The notes under the pieces are model-generated. The model had not been told where the DNA came from, ran no database searches, and was given only the letters and a program-made list of their open reading frames with translations. Positions 8,143 to 15,722 of a stretch of DNA of 64,000 nucleotides are shown one piece after another. The translations under genes and the position numbers were made by a program. Positions within the stretch are counted from its first letter, which is position 1; each line of letters opens with the position of its first letter. The DNA is taken from positions 1 to 64,000 of the forward strand of contig NZ_SLXA01000008.1 in NCBI RefSeq assembly GCF_004340975.1. The letters are read 5' to 3'. Source of the DNA: Frisingicoccus caecimuris. GTDB lineage: Bacteria > Bacillota > Clostridia > Lachnospirales > Lachnospiraceae.

Positions 8143-9714
8143 TTAAAATTGATCTTCATCAATAAATTCTACATGCTCTAAATGAATTTTATTCGGATTT
8201 ATGAACAAAGCTTCTCCTGCTCTGCCCTTCTCTAAAAGTCTGGACACAATATGAACTTCCTTGCCAATATGCTCGCTGACCGCCTTTTCCACAGCTTCCC
8301 GGTGCGTCTCTGCATCAAAATAGCCTTTCTTCATATCATCATGAAAGCCTAAAATAATCTGATTATCCGGCCCCGCACTCACCATGGCAGATTTCAGCAT
8401 CATCATTGTGCTTGTCTCAAGACCGCTGATAATTTTCCCCCACTGGGCCACCACAGCCTCTACATCCTTCGCCTGGGCCGGCGGCAGACTTTCTTCGACC
8501 GGTTCCGTCACCTTTTCATCCATCTCCACCGCGATTGCTCTCACAGGGGCCGCAGCCACGCCCCGCTCCACCATGTCTTCCAGTACAGCCAGCCGATTCA
8601 GGATGGATTCATAATTATTTTCCATCTGAGGCCTGCACAATTTCACTATGGCAAGTTCAACCAAAACTCTTTTTTGAGTTGAATAGCGGAGCTGATTCGT
8701 CAAATCAGAAAAAATGCGGATATAACGCATCAGTACGGCCTGCTTTATCTGCACCGCCTCTTCTTTTAAAGCTGCCAGATTTTCTGACGACATATCTAAG
8801 ACATCCTCAAGCTGGTCTGAGCTCTGGACCAGCATGAGATTTCTCAGATACCATGTAAAATCTGTAACAAACTGATTCAGTTCCCGGCCCTGAATAACGA
8901 CCTCTTCCACCAATTTCAGCGCTCCGGCCACATCCTGACCCATCACGCAGCGCAAAAGCCGGCTGAAAACACTGGTATCCACCGCCCCGAGAATCTCCAG
9001 AACATGATCGTAAGTCAGACGCTCATTCAGATAAAAAGCCACACATTGATCTAACAGGCTCAGGGCATCTCGCATGGAGCCATCCGCTGCCCTGGCAATA
9101 TAACGCAGCGCTTTATCCTCCACATCCATTGCTTCTTTATCGGCCAGTTCTCTCAGACGGTCTGCGATGGTATCGATCGTAATTCTGTGAAAATCATAGC
9201 GCTGACAGCGTGAAAGGATGGTTACCGGAATTTTATGCGCTTCCGTCGTTGCCAGAATAAAAATAACATATTCCGGCGGTTCTTCCAGAGTTTTTAACAA
9301 AGCGTTAAAAGCACCGATGGAAAGCATGTGCACCTCATCAATGATGTACACTTTGAATCTTCCCTCTGTCGGAGAGTACTCCACCTCGTCCCGAATCTCA
9401 CGGATATTATCCACACCGTTGTTGGAAGCTGCATCAATCTCGATGACATTCATTGACGCCTGACTCTGAATTGCCCGGCACATGGCACACTCGCCACAGG
9501 GGCTCCCGTCCACCGGATGCTCACAGTTCACCGCCCTGGCAAATATCTTAGCCACCGTCGTCTTTCCTGTTCCCCGGGTACCACAGAACAGATAGGCATG
9601 TCCGATGCGCCCGAGACGTATTTGATTTTTTAATGTTGTAACGATATGCTCCTGTCCTTTAACATCCTCAAAATTCTGGGGACGCCACTTTCGATAGAGC
9701 GCCTGATAGGACAT
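8143..9714 (-). CDS. dnaX: DNA polymerase III subunit gamma/tau
   Basis: About 523 residues. The AAA+ core shows Walker A GTRGTGKTT (about 45), the zinc-binding CEHPVDGSPCGECAMC, the DEVH-type Walker B IIDEVHMLS, and sensor motif SRCQRYDF. The clamp-loader lid and collar follow, and the C-terminal tau-like part is short. No slippery A-run frameshift site was looked for in detail, so one or two products may be made. The start is placed at MSYQALYRKWRP, preceded by GGGAG with an 8-base spacer. First gene of dnaX-YbaB-recR. Confidence 0.97.
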   Translation of the reverse strand: MSYQALYRKWRPQNFEDVKGQEHIVTTLKNQIRLGRIGHAYLFCGTRGTGKTTVAKIFARAVNCEHPVDGSPCGECAMCRAIQSQASMNVIEIDAASNNGVDNIREIRDEVEYSPTEGRFKVYIIDEVHMLSIGAFNALLKTLEEPPEYVIFILATTEAHKIPVTILSRCQRYDFHRITIDTIADRLRELADKEAMDVEDKALRYIARAADGSMRDALSLLDQCVAFYLNERLTYDHVLEILGAVDTSVFSRLLRCVMGQDVAGALKLVEEVVIQGRELNQFVTDFTWYLRNLMLVQSSDQLEDVLDMSSENLAALKEEAVQIKQAVLMRYIRIFSDLTNQLRYSTQKRVLVELAIVKLCRPQMENNYESILNRLAVLEDMVERGVAAAPVRAIAVEMDEKVTEPVEESLPPAQAKDVEAVVAQWGKIISGLETSTMMMLKSAMVSAGPDNQIILGFHDDMKKGYFDAETHREAVEKAVSEHIGKEVHIVSRLLEKGRAGEALFINPNKIHLEHVEFIDEDQF

Positions 9715-9738
9715 GTTTTCCACTCCCTGTTCTATTTT

Positions 9739-10815
9739 CTATTCATCACCGAAACAGATGCCCATATCCTTAGCTTCCTGGATAGCGGCTCCCTTCGGGT
9801 CCACATATTTTAGTTTTCCGGCTACGCTGTTAAGCGATACATTCACGACCTCAAAGCCATCAAAGGCAACCATACGGCCATATTTACGTTCTACGACCAG
9901 ACGCCCCGCCGCCGCGCCAAGTCGTGATGAAATAAACCGGTCATAGGGGTCCGGTCCGCCGCCGCGCTGCGTATGTCCCGGGACGGTGATCCGCACTTCC
10001 CGTCCGATAGCCTCTTCGATCTTTGCTCCAAGCTCATAAGAAATGGACGGATACGGACTACTGGCAATCTTTTTATTATATTCTTTTTTGCTGAGCTGTG
10101 CATCTTCTTTGGAGATTGCCCCTTCGGCAACCGCCAGAATCGAGAAACGTTTTCCTGCCTTATGACGGCGTTCAATAGCCGCCAACACACAGTCCAGATC
10201 ATAAGGAATCTCCGGAAGAAGGATGATATCCGCACCACCCGCAATACCTGCATGGAGTGTCAGCCAACCGACTTTATGACCCATGACTTCCACAATAAAC
10301 ACCCGTCCATGGGAAGCAGCAGTGGTATGAATACAGTCAATCGCATTCGTCGCAATATCTGCCGCACTCTGGAAACCAAAGGTCATATCCGTACCGTAAA
10401 TATCATTATCGATGGTCTTTGGCAGTGAAACCACATTCATTCCCTCTTCCATCAGAAGATTGGCTGTTTTCTGTGAGCCATTACCGCCTAAAATAACCAG
10501 GCATTCCAATCCCAGTTCCCGGTAGGTTTTCTTCATAGCCGCTACCTTGTCCAAACCATCTGCTTCAATGACACGCATTTTTTTAAAAGGCTGACGCGAA
10601 GAACCTAAGATCGTTCCTCCCATCGTCAATATCCCTGAAAAATCTGAGGGCCTCATCACCCGGTAGTCATTATGCATTAATCCACGATATCCATCCATGA
10701 AACCCAGAATTTCCACATCATCCAGTTTATTATAAAGAACCTTTGCAACACCGCGCATCGTCGCATTTAACGCCTGACAGTCGCCGCCGCTTGTCAACAT
10801 ACCAATTCTTCTCAT
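9739..10815 (-). CDS. 6-phosphofructokinase (group III-like)
   Basis: 358 residues, with the N-terminal GMLTSGGDCQALNATMRG, the catalytic PKTIDNDI (base Asp retained), MGHKVGWLTLHAG for fructose-6-phosphate, and PGHTQRGGGPDPYDR. The nucleotide loop reads GGNGS: glycine at the position that separates ATP (Gly) from PPi (Asp) enzymes, with lysine in PKTIDND as in PPi and group III enzymes. ATP use is inferred from the glycine but the N in place of the usual D in GGDGS is notable. It catalyses the committed step of glycolysis. It is 15 bases from dnaX on the same strand, an insertion in the usual ffs-dnaX order. Confidence 0.88.
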   Translation of the reverse strand: MRRIGMLTSGGDCQALNATMRGVAKVLYNKLDDVEILGFMDGYRGLMHNDYRVMRPSDFSGILTMGGTILGSSRQPFKKMRVIEADGLDKVAAMKKTYRELGLECLVILGGNGSQKTANLLMEEGMNVVSLPKTIDNDIYGTDMTFGFQSAADIATNAIDCIHTTAASHGRVFIVEVMGHKVGWLTLHAGIAGGADIILLPEIPYDLDCVLAAIERRHKAGKRFSILAVAEGAISKEDAQLSKKEYNKKIASSPYPSISYELGAKIEEAIGREVRITVPGHTQRGGGPDPYDRFISSRLGAAAGRLVVERKYGRMVAFDGFEVVNVSLNSVAGKLKYVDPKGAAIQEAKDMGICFGDE

Positions 10816-10915
10816 AGCTTTTTCGCTTCCTTTCTGTTAAGCCCGGTTCTCCACTCTCCGGCAAAACACACTTCTTATCATAAATGAAAGAAGAAATAAA
10901 TGCAATATCCTTCCG

Positions 10916-10949
10916 AAAAAAGAAAAGCTCCCGTCATAAAACGAGAACT
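10916..10949 (-). terminator. Intrinsic terminator of the SRP RNA
   Basis: On the minus strand the stem AGTTCTCG/CGGGAGCT (eight pairs including G-U) is followed by TTTTCTTTTTT, directly after the SRP RNA 3' end. Confidence 0.85.
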
Positions 10950-10966
10950 TTTTTAATTCATTTAAA

Positions 10967-11252
10967 ATCCGTGCATCCTGCTTCGAATCACTCCCACAGA
11001 CGTTACCTGTACAGTTAACTCAGCCCAGGCACCCTCGCGGCACACAAAAGATCCCGCTTAGTGCTGCTCCATTCCTGACCTGACACGGTTCACGGGTTTC
11101 TGTTGCGCAAGACCCAGGCTTCAACGCCACTTATACAGGGCAGCTCCACAGGATATGACCCTCAGACAGGACATCACCCCTGCTGTAGCGGATTGCAGGT
11201 ACAAGGCACCGCTATCTCCCCGGCTGCACGGAAAGGTTATAACATTGTCGCA
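10967..11252 (-). ncRNA. ffs: Signal recognition particle RNA, large Firmicutes type
   Basis: The minus strand carries the SRP domain IV motif GTCAGGTCAGGAATGGAGCA followed by GCACTAAG, the Alu-domain segment GGGGAGATAGCGGTGCC with TGTACCTGCAATCCGCT, and the closing GTGCCGCGAGGGTGCCTGGGC. Ends are approximate, set by the promoter at the 5' side and the G/C-rich 3' end GTGCACGG-like (TGCACGG). About 286 bases matches the Bacillus-type RNA with an Alu domain. It scaffolds Ffh (and HBsu) for membrane-protein targeting. The order tadA-ffs-(pfk)-dnaX resembles that in Bacillus. Confidence 0.95.
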
Positions 11253-11258
11253 TCACCC

Positions 11259-11287
11259 AGTATATCTTGTTTTTATTTTTCTGTCAA
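11259..11287 (-). promoter_or_regulatory. Promoter of the SRP RNA
   Basis: TTGACA (11282-11287), a 17-base spacer and TATACT (11259-11264) on the minus strand. The -35 hexamer lies inside the last codons of tadA. The predicted start is near 11252. Confidence 0.8.
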
Positions 11288-11773
11288 GGACTGGTCTGCC
11301 TGCTTTTTTCGAGCTTTTTTGAGTTTCCGCAGTTCCCTGAAAAAACTACTGAGCATCTCTGAACATTCCATACCCAGTACCCCCGTCTCCAGTTCCACCT
11401 GATGATTAAAGCCTTCTGTTTGCAAAACATTTAAAACCGAACCCGCACATCCTGCTTTCGGGTTCATTGACCCTATGACAACCCGCGGAATCCGGGCCTG
11501 CACAATGGCCCCGGCACACATCGGACAGGGTTCCAATGTCACATACATCGTACAGCCTTCCAGCCGCCAGTCCCCGATAACTTTACTGGCCTTATTCATG
11601 GCGATAATCTCCGCATGAGCCAGGGTATTTTTCTTCAAATTCCGTTTGTTATAGCCTCTGGCGATAATCTTATCTTCGCAAACAATCACACAGCCAATAG
11701 GGACTTCCTCGATGGCAGCCGCCTTCTTCGCCTGCTTTATGGCTTCTTTCATATATTTCTCGTCCTGTGTCAT
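11273..11773 (-). CDS. tadA: tRNA-specific adenosine deaminase TadA
   Basis: 166 residues. The zinc and catalytic motifs of the deaminase are intact: HAEIIAMNKA (His, Glu) at about 53 and PCPMCAGAI at about 83. TadA makes inosine at position 34 of tRNA-Arg(ACG). The basic lysine-rich C terminus (FFRELRKLKKARKK) is typical. It follows lgt by three bases and precedes the SRP RNA, whose promoter lies in the tadA 3' end. Confidence 0.95.
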   Translation of the reverse strand: MTQDEKYMKEAIKQAKKAAAIEEVPIGCVIVCEDKIIARGYNKRNLKKNTLAHAEIIAMNKASKVIGDWRLEGCTMYVTLEPCPMCAGAIVQARIPRVVIGSMNPKAGCAGSVLNVLQTEGFNHQVELETGVLGMECSEMLSSFFRELRKLKKARKKQADQSLTEK

Positions 11774-11776
11774 GAA

Positions 11777-12601
11777 TTATTCCCCATTCTTCTGCGCATT
11801 ATCTAACAAATACTTTCCTTCATAGATTTTAGAACGCAAACGTCCCGAATGAATCCCCCAGGCAATCCCCAGGCCAACACCGATCAAAACAGCAGACAAC
11901 ACCTGGGACACCCGGACTCCCGGAATCAGATACAAACTGTCTGTCCGCAATCCTTCAATGAAACACCGTATGGCGCCATAGCCAACCAGGTAAAGCACGG
12001 TCATCCACCCATCCTTTTTGACTCGCCGTGCCACGATCATCATAATGATAAAAAGGACCAGATTTGCTGCACTTTCATAAAAAAATGTAGCCTGATGCCA
12101 TTCCTGAAGATCATCAATAAATACACCATACGGGAAAAACTGCAAGTCCGGATTCGTGATCAGATTTCCAAAAGCCTCCTGGTTGGTAAAATTTCCCCAT
12201 CTGCCGATAATCTGTCCCAGCAGCAGACTTGGCATAGCAAAGTCCATCAGCTTTAAAAACGGAAACTTCTGAATTTTACAAAACACGATTGCCGTGACCA
12301 CACCGCCAATAACGCCGCCGTAAATGGCCAGACCGCCTTCGCGAATGGCAAAAATCCGGCTTAAATCCTGACTGTAATATTCCCACTCAAAAGTCACATA
12401 ATATATACGTGCACAAATAATGGCGATCGGCACAGCAAATAATACAAAATCAATGATCAAATCAGATTTATATCCGGCTTTCTGAGCACGCCAGGCTGCG
12501 ATGCAGGTTGCCAGAACCATGCCGAATCCGATAATAACGCCATACCAGGCAATATTAAATCCTTCAATGCCAAACAGGTTGTGTATGATAAAACGATCCA
12601 T
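11777..12601 (-). CDS. lgt: Prolipoprotein diacylglyceryl transferase
   Basis: 274 residues with about seven membrane segments. The Lgt signatures are present: GGLAIYGGVIGG with its tyrosine (about 92-103) and GRWGNFTNQEAFG (about 136-148). It attaches diacylglycerol from phosphatidylglycerol to the lipobox cysteine of prolipoproteins such as the DUF4430 and GH18 proteins in this window. It is followed three bases later by tadA, so the two are co-transcribed. Confidence 0.96.
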   Translation of the reverse strand: MDRFIIHNLFGIEGFNIAWYGVIIGFGMVLATCIAAWRAQKAGYKSDLIIDFVLFAVPIAIICARIYYVTFEWEYYSQDLSRIFAIREGGLAIYGGVIGGVVTAIVFCKIQKFPFLKLMDFAMPSLLLGQIIGRWGNFTNQEAFGNLITNPDLQFFPYGVFIDDLQEWHQATFFYESAANLVLFIIMMIVARRVKKDGWMTVLYLVGYGAIRCFIEGLRTDSLYLIPGVRVSQVLSAVLIGVGLGIAWGIHSGRLRSKIYEGKYLLDNAQKNGE

Positions 12602-12679
12602 TGTTTCGACCTCCGTCCTACAAAACTTACTTAGTGAGTATATTACTACACTTTTTTCAATAATTCAAATTTAATTTCA

Positions 12680-12708
12680 TTGTACCCACTTTCGTTTTAT
12701 GCTAGAAT
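12680..12708 (+). promoter_or_regulatory. Promoter of the NrdG-like gene
   Basis: TTGTAC (12680-12685), a 17-base spacer and TAGAAT (12703-12708), with the start codon about 43 bases downstream. Confidence 0.6.
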
Positions 12709-12750
12709 AAAAAGAAAACAAATGATTTAAAATTTGAAGAGGGTATACGC

Positions 12751-13446
12751 ATGGAAATCAAAGGACTTGCAAAAACAACTTTATTAGACTATCCCGGACA
12801 TGTGGCCGCCACATTATTTGTCGGCAATTGCCAGTTTAAATGTCCTTTCTGTCATAATGGCTCTCTCGTCACCAAGGCGTCTCAGCTTCCGAATATTCCT
12901 TTGGAAGAGGTTTACGCCTTTCTTGAGAAACGCCGCGGTGTATTGGACGGCGTATGTGTCACCGGCGGTGAACCGACGTTTCAGCCGGACTTAAGGGAAT
13001 TACTTTATGATATAAAAAGTATGGGATATCTTGTCAAGCTGGACACCAACGGCTATGACCCGATTCAGCTTGACCATTTATTTAAAGAAGGCCTTGTCGA
13101 TTATATCGCCATGGATATTAAAAACAGTCAGGAAAAATATGCAAAAACCGTCGGACGGACGGATTTCGACCTGACCCGGATCAAACTGTCTGTAGATTTA
13201 ATTCGTGACAGCGGCCTGGACTATGAATTCCGTACAACCGTTGTCCGTGAACTTCATTCCATTGACGATATGTACGAAATCGCCCGCTGGCTGGAAGGCT
13301 CCATGGCTTACTATATTCAATCTTATGTTGCTTCTGAAGATGTCATTATGCCGATTTTCTCCAGCTATTCGAAGGATGAACTGATGGCTATACAGGCACT
13401 CATGAAAGAATATATTCCCCGTGTCTTTCTCCGGGGCGTCGATTAA
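12751..13446 (+). CDS. NrdG-like radical SAM activating enzyme
   Basis: 231 residues. The radical SAM cysteine motif is CQFKCPFCH (about 27-35), within the NrdG-like start KTTLLDYPGHVAATLF, and the SAM-binding VCVTGGEPTFQPDL is at about 68-81. Family members activate the anaerobic ribonucleotide reductase by forming its glycyl radical. No nrdD lies in the window; it is a single gene between its own promoter and terminator, so it may act in trans or be a paralogue with another target. The start follows GAAGAGGG. Confidence 0.85.
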   Translation: MEIKGLAKTTLLDYPGHVAATLFVGNCQFKCPFCHNGSLVTKASQLPNIPLEEVYAFLEKRRGVLDGVCVTGGEPTFQPDLRELLYDIKSMGYLVKLDTNGYDPIQLDHLFKEGLVDYIAMDIKNSQEKYAKTVGRTDFDLTRIKLSVDLIRDSGLDYEFRTTVVRELHSIDDMYEIARWLEGSMAYYIQSYVASEDVIMPIFSSYSKDELMAIQALMKEYIPRVFLRGVD

Positions 13447-13450
13447 AAAA

Positions 13451-13490
13451 GCTGCCAGAAACATACTAAAACGTGTTTCTGGCAGCCTTA
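13451..13490 (+). terminator. Intrinsic terminator after the NrdG-like gene
   Basis: A perfect 13-pair stem, GCTGCCAGAAACA (13451-13463) with TGTTTCTGGCAGC (13474-13486), followed by CTTATTTT. An A-run on the other side lets it also serve the minus strand after degV. Confidence 0.92.
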
Positions 13491-13576
13491 TTTTACACCC
13501 ATGCGAAGCATCTGACATACGGTATGCCCGGATGGGTATGTATTCCGGGTCACTGTGAATTACATAGCCTGACGGA

Positions 13577-14452
13577 TTATCTACGGTCTCCCATATAGAA
13601 CAGTGCAATGGTCCCCGGTCCGGAATGGGCGCCGATCGTCGGGCTTACCGGACTGATCAGAAAGTTTTCAATACCGAATCGTTCTTTAACCAGACCGGCT
13701 ACATATTCTGCCTCTTCCGGCGCATCCCCATGACTGATAAATACGATGTCATTCTTATCCCGATAGCTGCCGATGGTCCGCTCCATATTATCTACAAGGG
13801 CATTCAGTGACTTCTTTCGCCCACGCACTTTTCCGATTGGAATCAATCGGCCTTCATCACTGACATGAAGAATTGGTTTTACATGAATCAATGTTCCGGC
13901 CACAGCCGTCAGCTTTGAAACTCTTCCGCCCCGATACAAATGATTGAGGTCATCTACCGTAAACTGATGGCAGAAATGCAGCTTATTTTCTTCAACCCAG
14001 GCTGCCGTCTCTTCAATGGTTTTGCCTTCTTTGCGAAGCTGCACAGCTTTATGAACGACCAGTCCCTGACCCAGTGATGCCGACAACGTATCTATGACGA
14101 TCACTTTATTTTCTGTATACTGTTCATTTAATTCACTGGCAACGACCGCCGCGTTATTATAGCTGCTGCTCAATTCCGAAGAAAAGGCCAAATGCAGGAT
14201 ATCCTTTCCTTCCTTCAAATATTTTTCAAACATTTCATGCAGTTCTTCCGGATTGGCCGCCATAGTCGTCGGCATCTCCCCGCCCCGCATCATGTCATAA
14301 AATTCTTTAACTTCCAGTTCTATCTCCTTGCCGTAAGCAACGCCTTTCATATTGTAATATAATGTAACTACATCAAGCCCATGCTCTTGAATGTAACTTT
14401 TTGGCAAGTCACAGCATGTATCTGTAGTGATCATAAAACTCAAATCGCTCAT
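13577..14452 (-). CDS. DegV family fatty-acid-binding protein
   Basis: About 291 residues with the DegV plan: start FMITTDTCCDLPKSY, VTLYYNMKGVAYG, EMPTTMAANPEEL, LSSSYNNAA, VIDTLSASLGQGL and the C-terminal SPTIGAHSGPGTIALFYMG. DegV proteins bind one fatty acid; as FakB they present it to the kinase FakA for phosphorylation. No fakA is in the window. The start at 14452 has GGAGG eight bases upstream. A single gene between two terminated units. Confidence 0.92.
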   Translation of the reverse strand: MSDLSFMITTDTCCDLPKSYIQEHGLDVVTLYYNMKGVAYGKEIELEVKEFYDMMRGGEMPTTMAANPEELHEMFEKYLKEGKDILHLAFSSELSSSYNNAAVVASELNEQYTENKVIVIDTLSASLGQGLVVHKAVQLRKEGKTIEETAAWVEENKLHFCHQFTVDDLNHLYRGGRVSKLTAVAGTLIHVKPILHVSDEGRLIPIGKVRGRKKSLNALVDNMERTIGSYRDKNDIVFISHGDAPEEAEYVAGLVKERFGIENFLISPVSPTIGAHSGPGTIALFYMGDRR

Positions 14453-14551
14453 TGTCTCTCCCTCCATATCTGATTTCTTATAGTCAGGCCCATTTTAACA
14501 CAAGCATTCCAGCTCCGCAACACCCTGTTCCGTTCAAAACGCCCATCCCGG

Positions 14552-15484
14552 TCACTGCTGCAGACTGTAAAATACCATATCAACCGTACAAATCAGCATC
14601 TCTTTATCATCCCGGATTTCCACCAAAAAAGTCCGAATTTTTTTCCCCAGCTTTTTCGGCACAGCTTCCGCAATCAGATATTTCGGCCAGAAGGCCGCAT
14701 TTAAAAACTGGATATTACTGTTGACCGTTGTACAAATGCCTCCCAGAGAAGAAGCCGCGATGCCACAGACTGCATCCGCCAGTGTGAACAGGCAACCGCC
14801 ATGCACTGTTCCGATCGGATTCATATGCTCCGGGCGAATATCCAACCGGGCTTTACATGTTCCTTCGCCCCGTTCCAGAAAATGCACGCCGACAAATTTT
14901 CCAAAATCATGATCGTTCAGCAATACTCCCGTAACACAGGCTATCGGCATGTTGGTTTTTTCCGGAATAAAATTCAGGCTGACAAATTCCTTTTTATCGA
15001 TCTCAATAACAATCCCACTTCCTGCCTCACAAGAGCATTCCTCACCATTCCATTCCATCCGGAATCCGGTATCAAATCCTAAAAATGCCATCACGCAAGC
15101 GCCCATCGCTTCCCCCACACGCATTTTCTTCTCTTTATCAAGTATCATCTTTCGAATAAAACCTCGGACACCACCGGCCATAAACATATTAAAAACCCGG
15201 CCAGTTCCGGTTAATTCCAGACTTTCCTGCTCCTCACAGGAAAAAGTCTGTCCAATCTCAAACGTCTGTTTTCCGGATTCGCAATTCACTGCCTCTGCCC
15301 GACCGTCGAGCATAATATGGCAACTTGATACACGATCACTTCCGAAATAAAGTTTTTTATTTTCATCCAGCTGACTTACTGAAAGACCGATCCTGAAATC
15401 AACATTCTCTAAAACGGTATGTTCCGGATAGGAGAAAAAAAGTCTTTCTCCCACATCTTTTAATAAAACTTTTGTTATTTTCAT
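14552..15484 (-). CDS. HutD/Ves-like cupin fused to a PaaI-type hotdog thioesterase
   Basis: About 310 residues. Residues about 1-185 resemble HutD/Ves double-cupin proteins, with CHIMLDGRAEAVNCESG and the family-like GTGRVFNMFMAGGVRGF. Residues about 190-310 are a hotdog thioesterase: HMNPIGTVHGGCLFTLADAV carries the conserved Asn, Gly-Thr-Val-His-Gly-Gly and Asp of PaaI-type enzymes. It should hydrolyse an acyl-CoA. The role of the N-terminal part is unknown. Start placed at MKITKVLLKDVG because the domain begins there; the Shine-Dalgarno is weak and upstream in-frame ATGs exist. Divergent from mgtE. Confidence 0.68.
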   Translation of the reverse strand: MKITKVLLKDVGERLFFSYPEHTVLENVDFRIGLSVSQLDENKKLYFGSDRVSSCHIMLDGRAEAVNCESGKQTFEIGQTFSCEEQESLELTGTGRVFNMFMAGGVRGFIRKMILDKEKKMRVGEAMGACVMAFLGFDTGFRMEWNGEECSCEAGSGIVIEIDKKEFVSLNFIPEKTNMPIACVTGVLLNDHDFGKFVGVHFLERGEGTCKARLDIRPEHMNPIGTVHGGCLFTLADAVCGIAASSLGGICTTVNSNIQFLNAAFWPKYLIAEAVPKKLGKKIRTFLVEIRDDKEMLICTVDMVFYSLQQ

Positions 15485-15563
15485 TTCTATCACATCCCAC
15501 ATCATTATATCGGTTAATTGGCAAAAAAACAATGGTGGGACTGTTCATTTTGTTTTTTTGTGT

Positions 15564-15569
15564 TATACT
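15564..15569 (+). promoter_or_regulatory. Probable -10 element upstream of the mgtE leader ORF
   Basis: TATACT, preceded by T-rich sequence with no good -35. A start near 15576 would leave about 30 bases before the upstream ORF. Confidence 0.4.
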
Positions 15570-15605
15570 AATTAATGACATTTTTCCGAAAGGCAGGTGG
15601 TTTTT

Positions 15606-15722
15606 ATGAAACATCATATAGAAAATTTTCTTGACGTTCCCGGGCCCGAGCCCTCTGATTTTGTAAAAACTACATACCGAAAAGGAGAATGGCGATGTTT
15701 AATAAGATTAATGAATTATTAG
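15606..15722 (+). CDS. Candidate leader peptide ORF overlapping the mgtE start
   Basis: A 38-codon ORF with its own ATG, preceded by AGGCAGGTGG at good spacing. The peptide begins MKHHIENFLDVPGPEPSDFV and ends in CLIRLMNY. It is in a different frame from mgtE, covers the mgtE Shine-Dalgarno and ends 28 bases inside mgtE. The acidic-proline stretch DVPGPEPSD recalls the Asp/Glu-Pro segment of the MgtL leader peptide that makes translation sensitive to Mg2+ in enterobacteria. Control of mgtE by this ORF is inferred; it could also be a chance ORF. Confidence 0.45.
   Translation: MKHHIENFLDVPGPEPSDFVKTTYRKGEWRCLIRLMNY

Noticed and set aside
13198-13608. 136-codon ORF opposite the NrdG-like gene
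   Set aside because: It overlaps the gene and its terminator antisense and shows no domain.
15534-15694. M-box Mg2+ riboswitch upstream of mgtE
   Set aside because: The gap is too short and no M-box consensus was seen; only the small upstream ORF and a promoter -10 are found.
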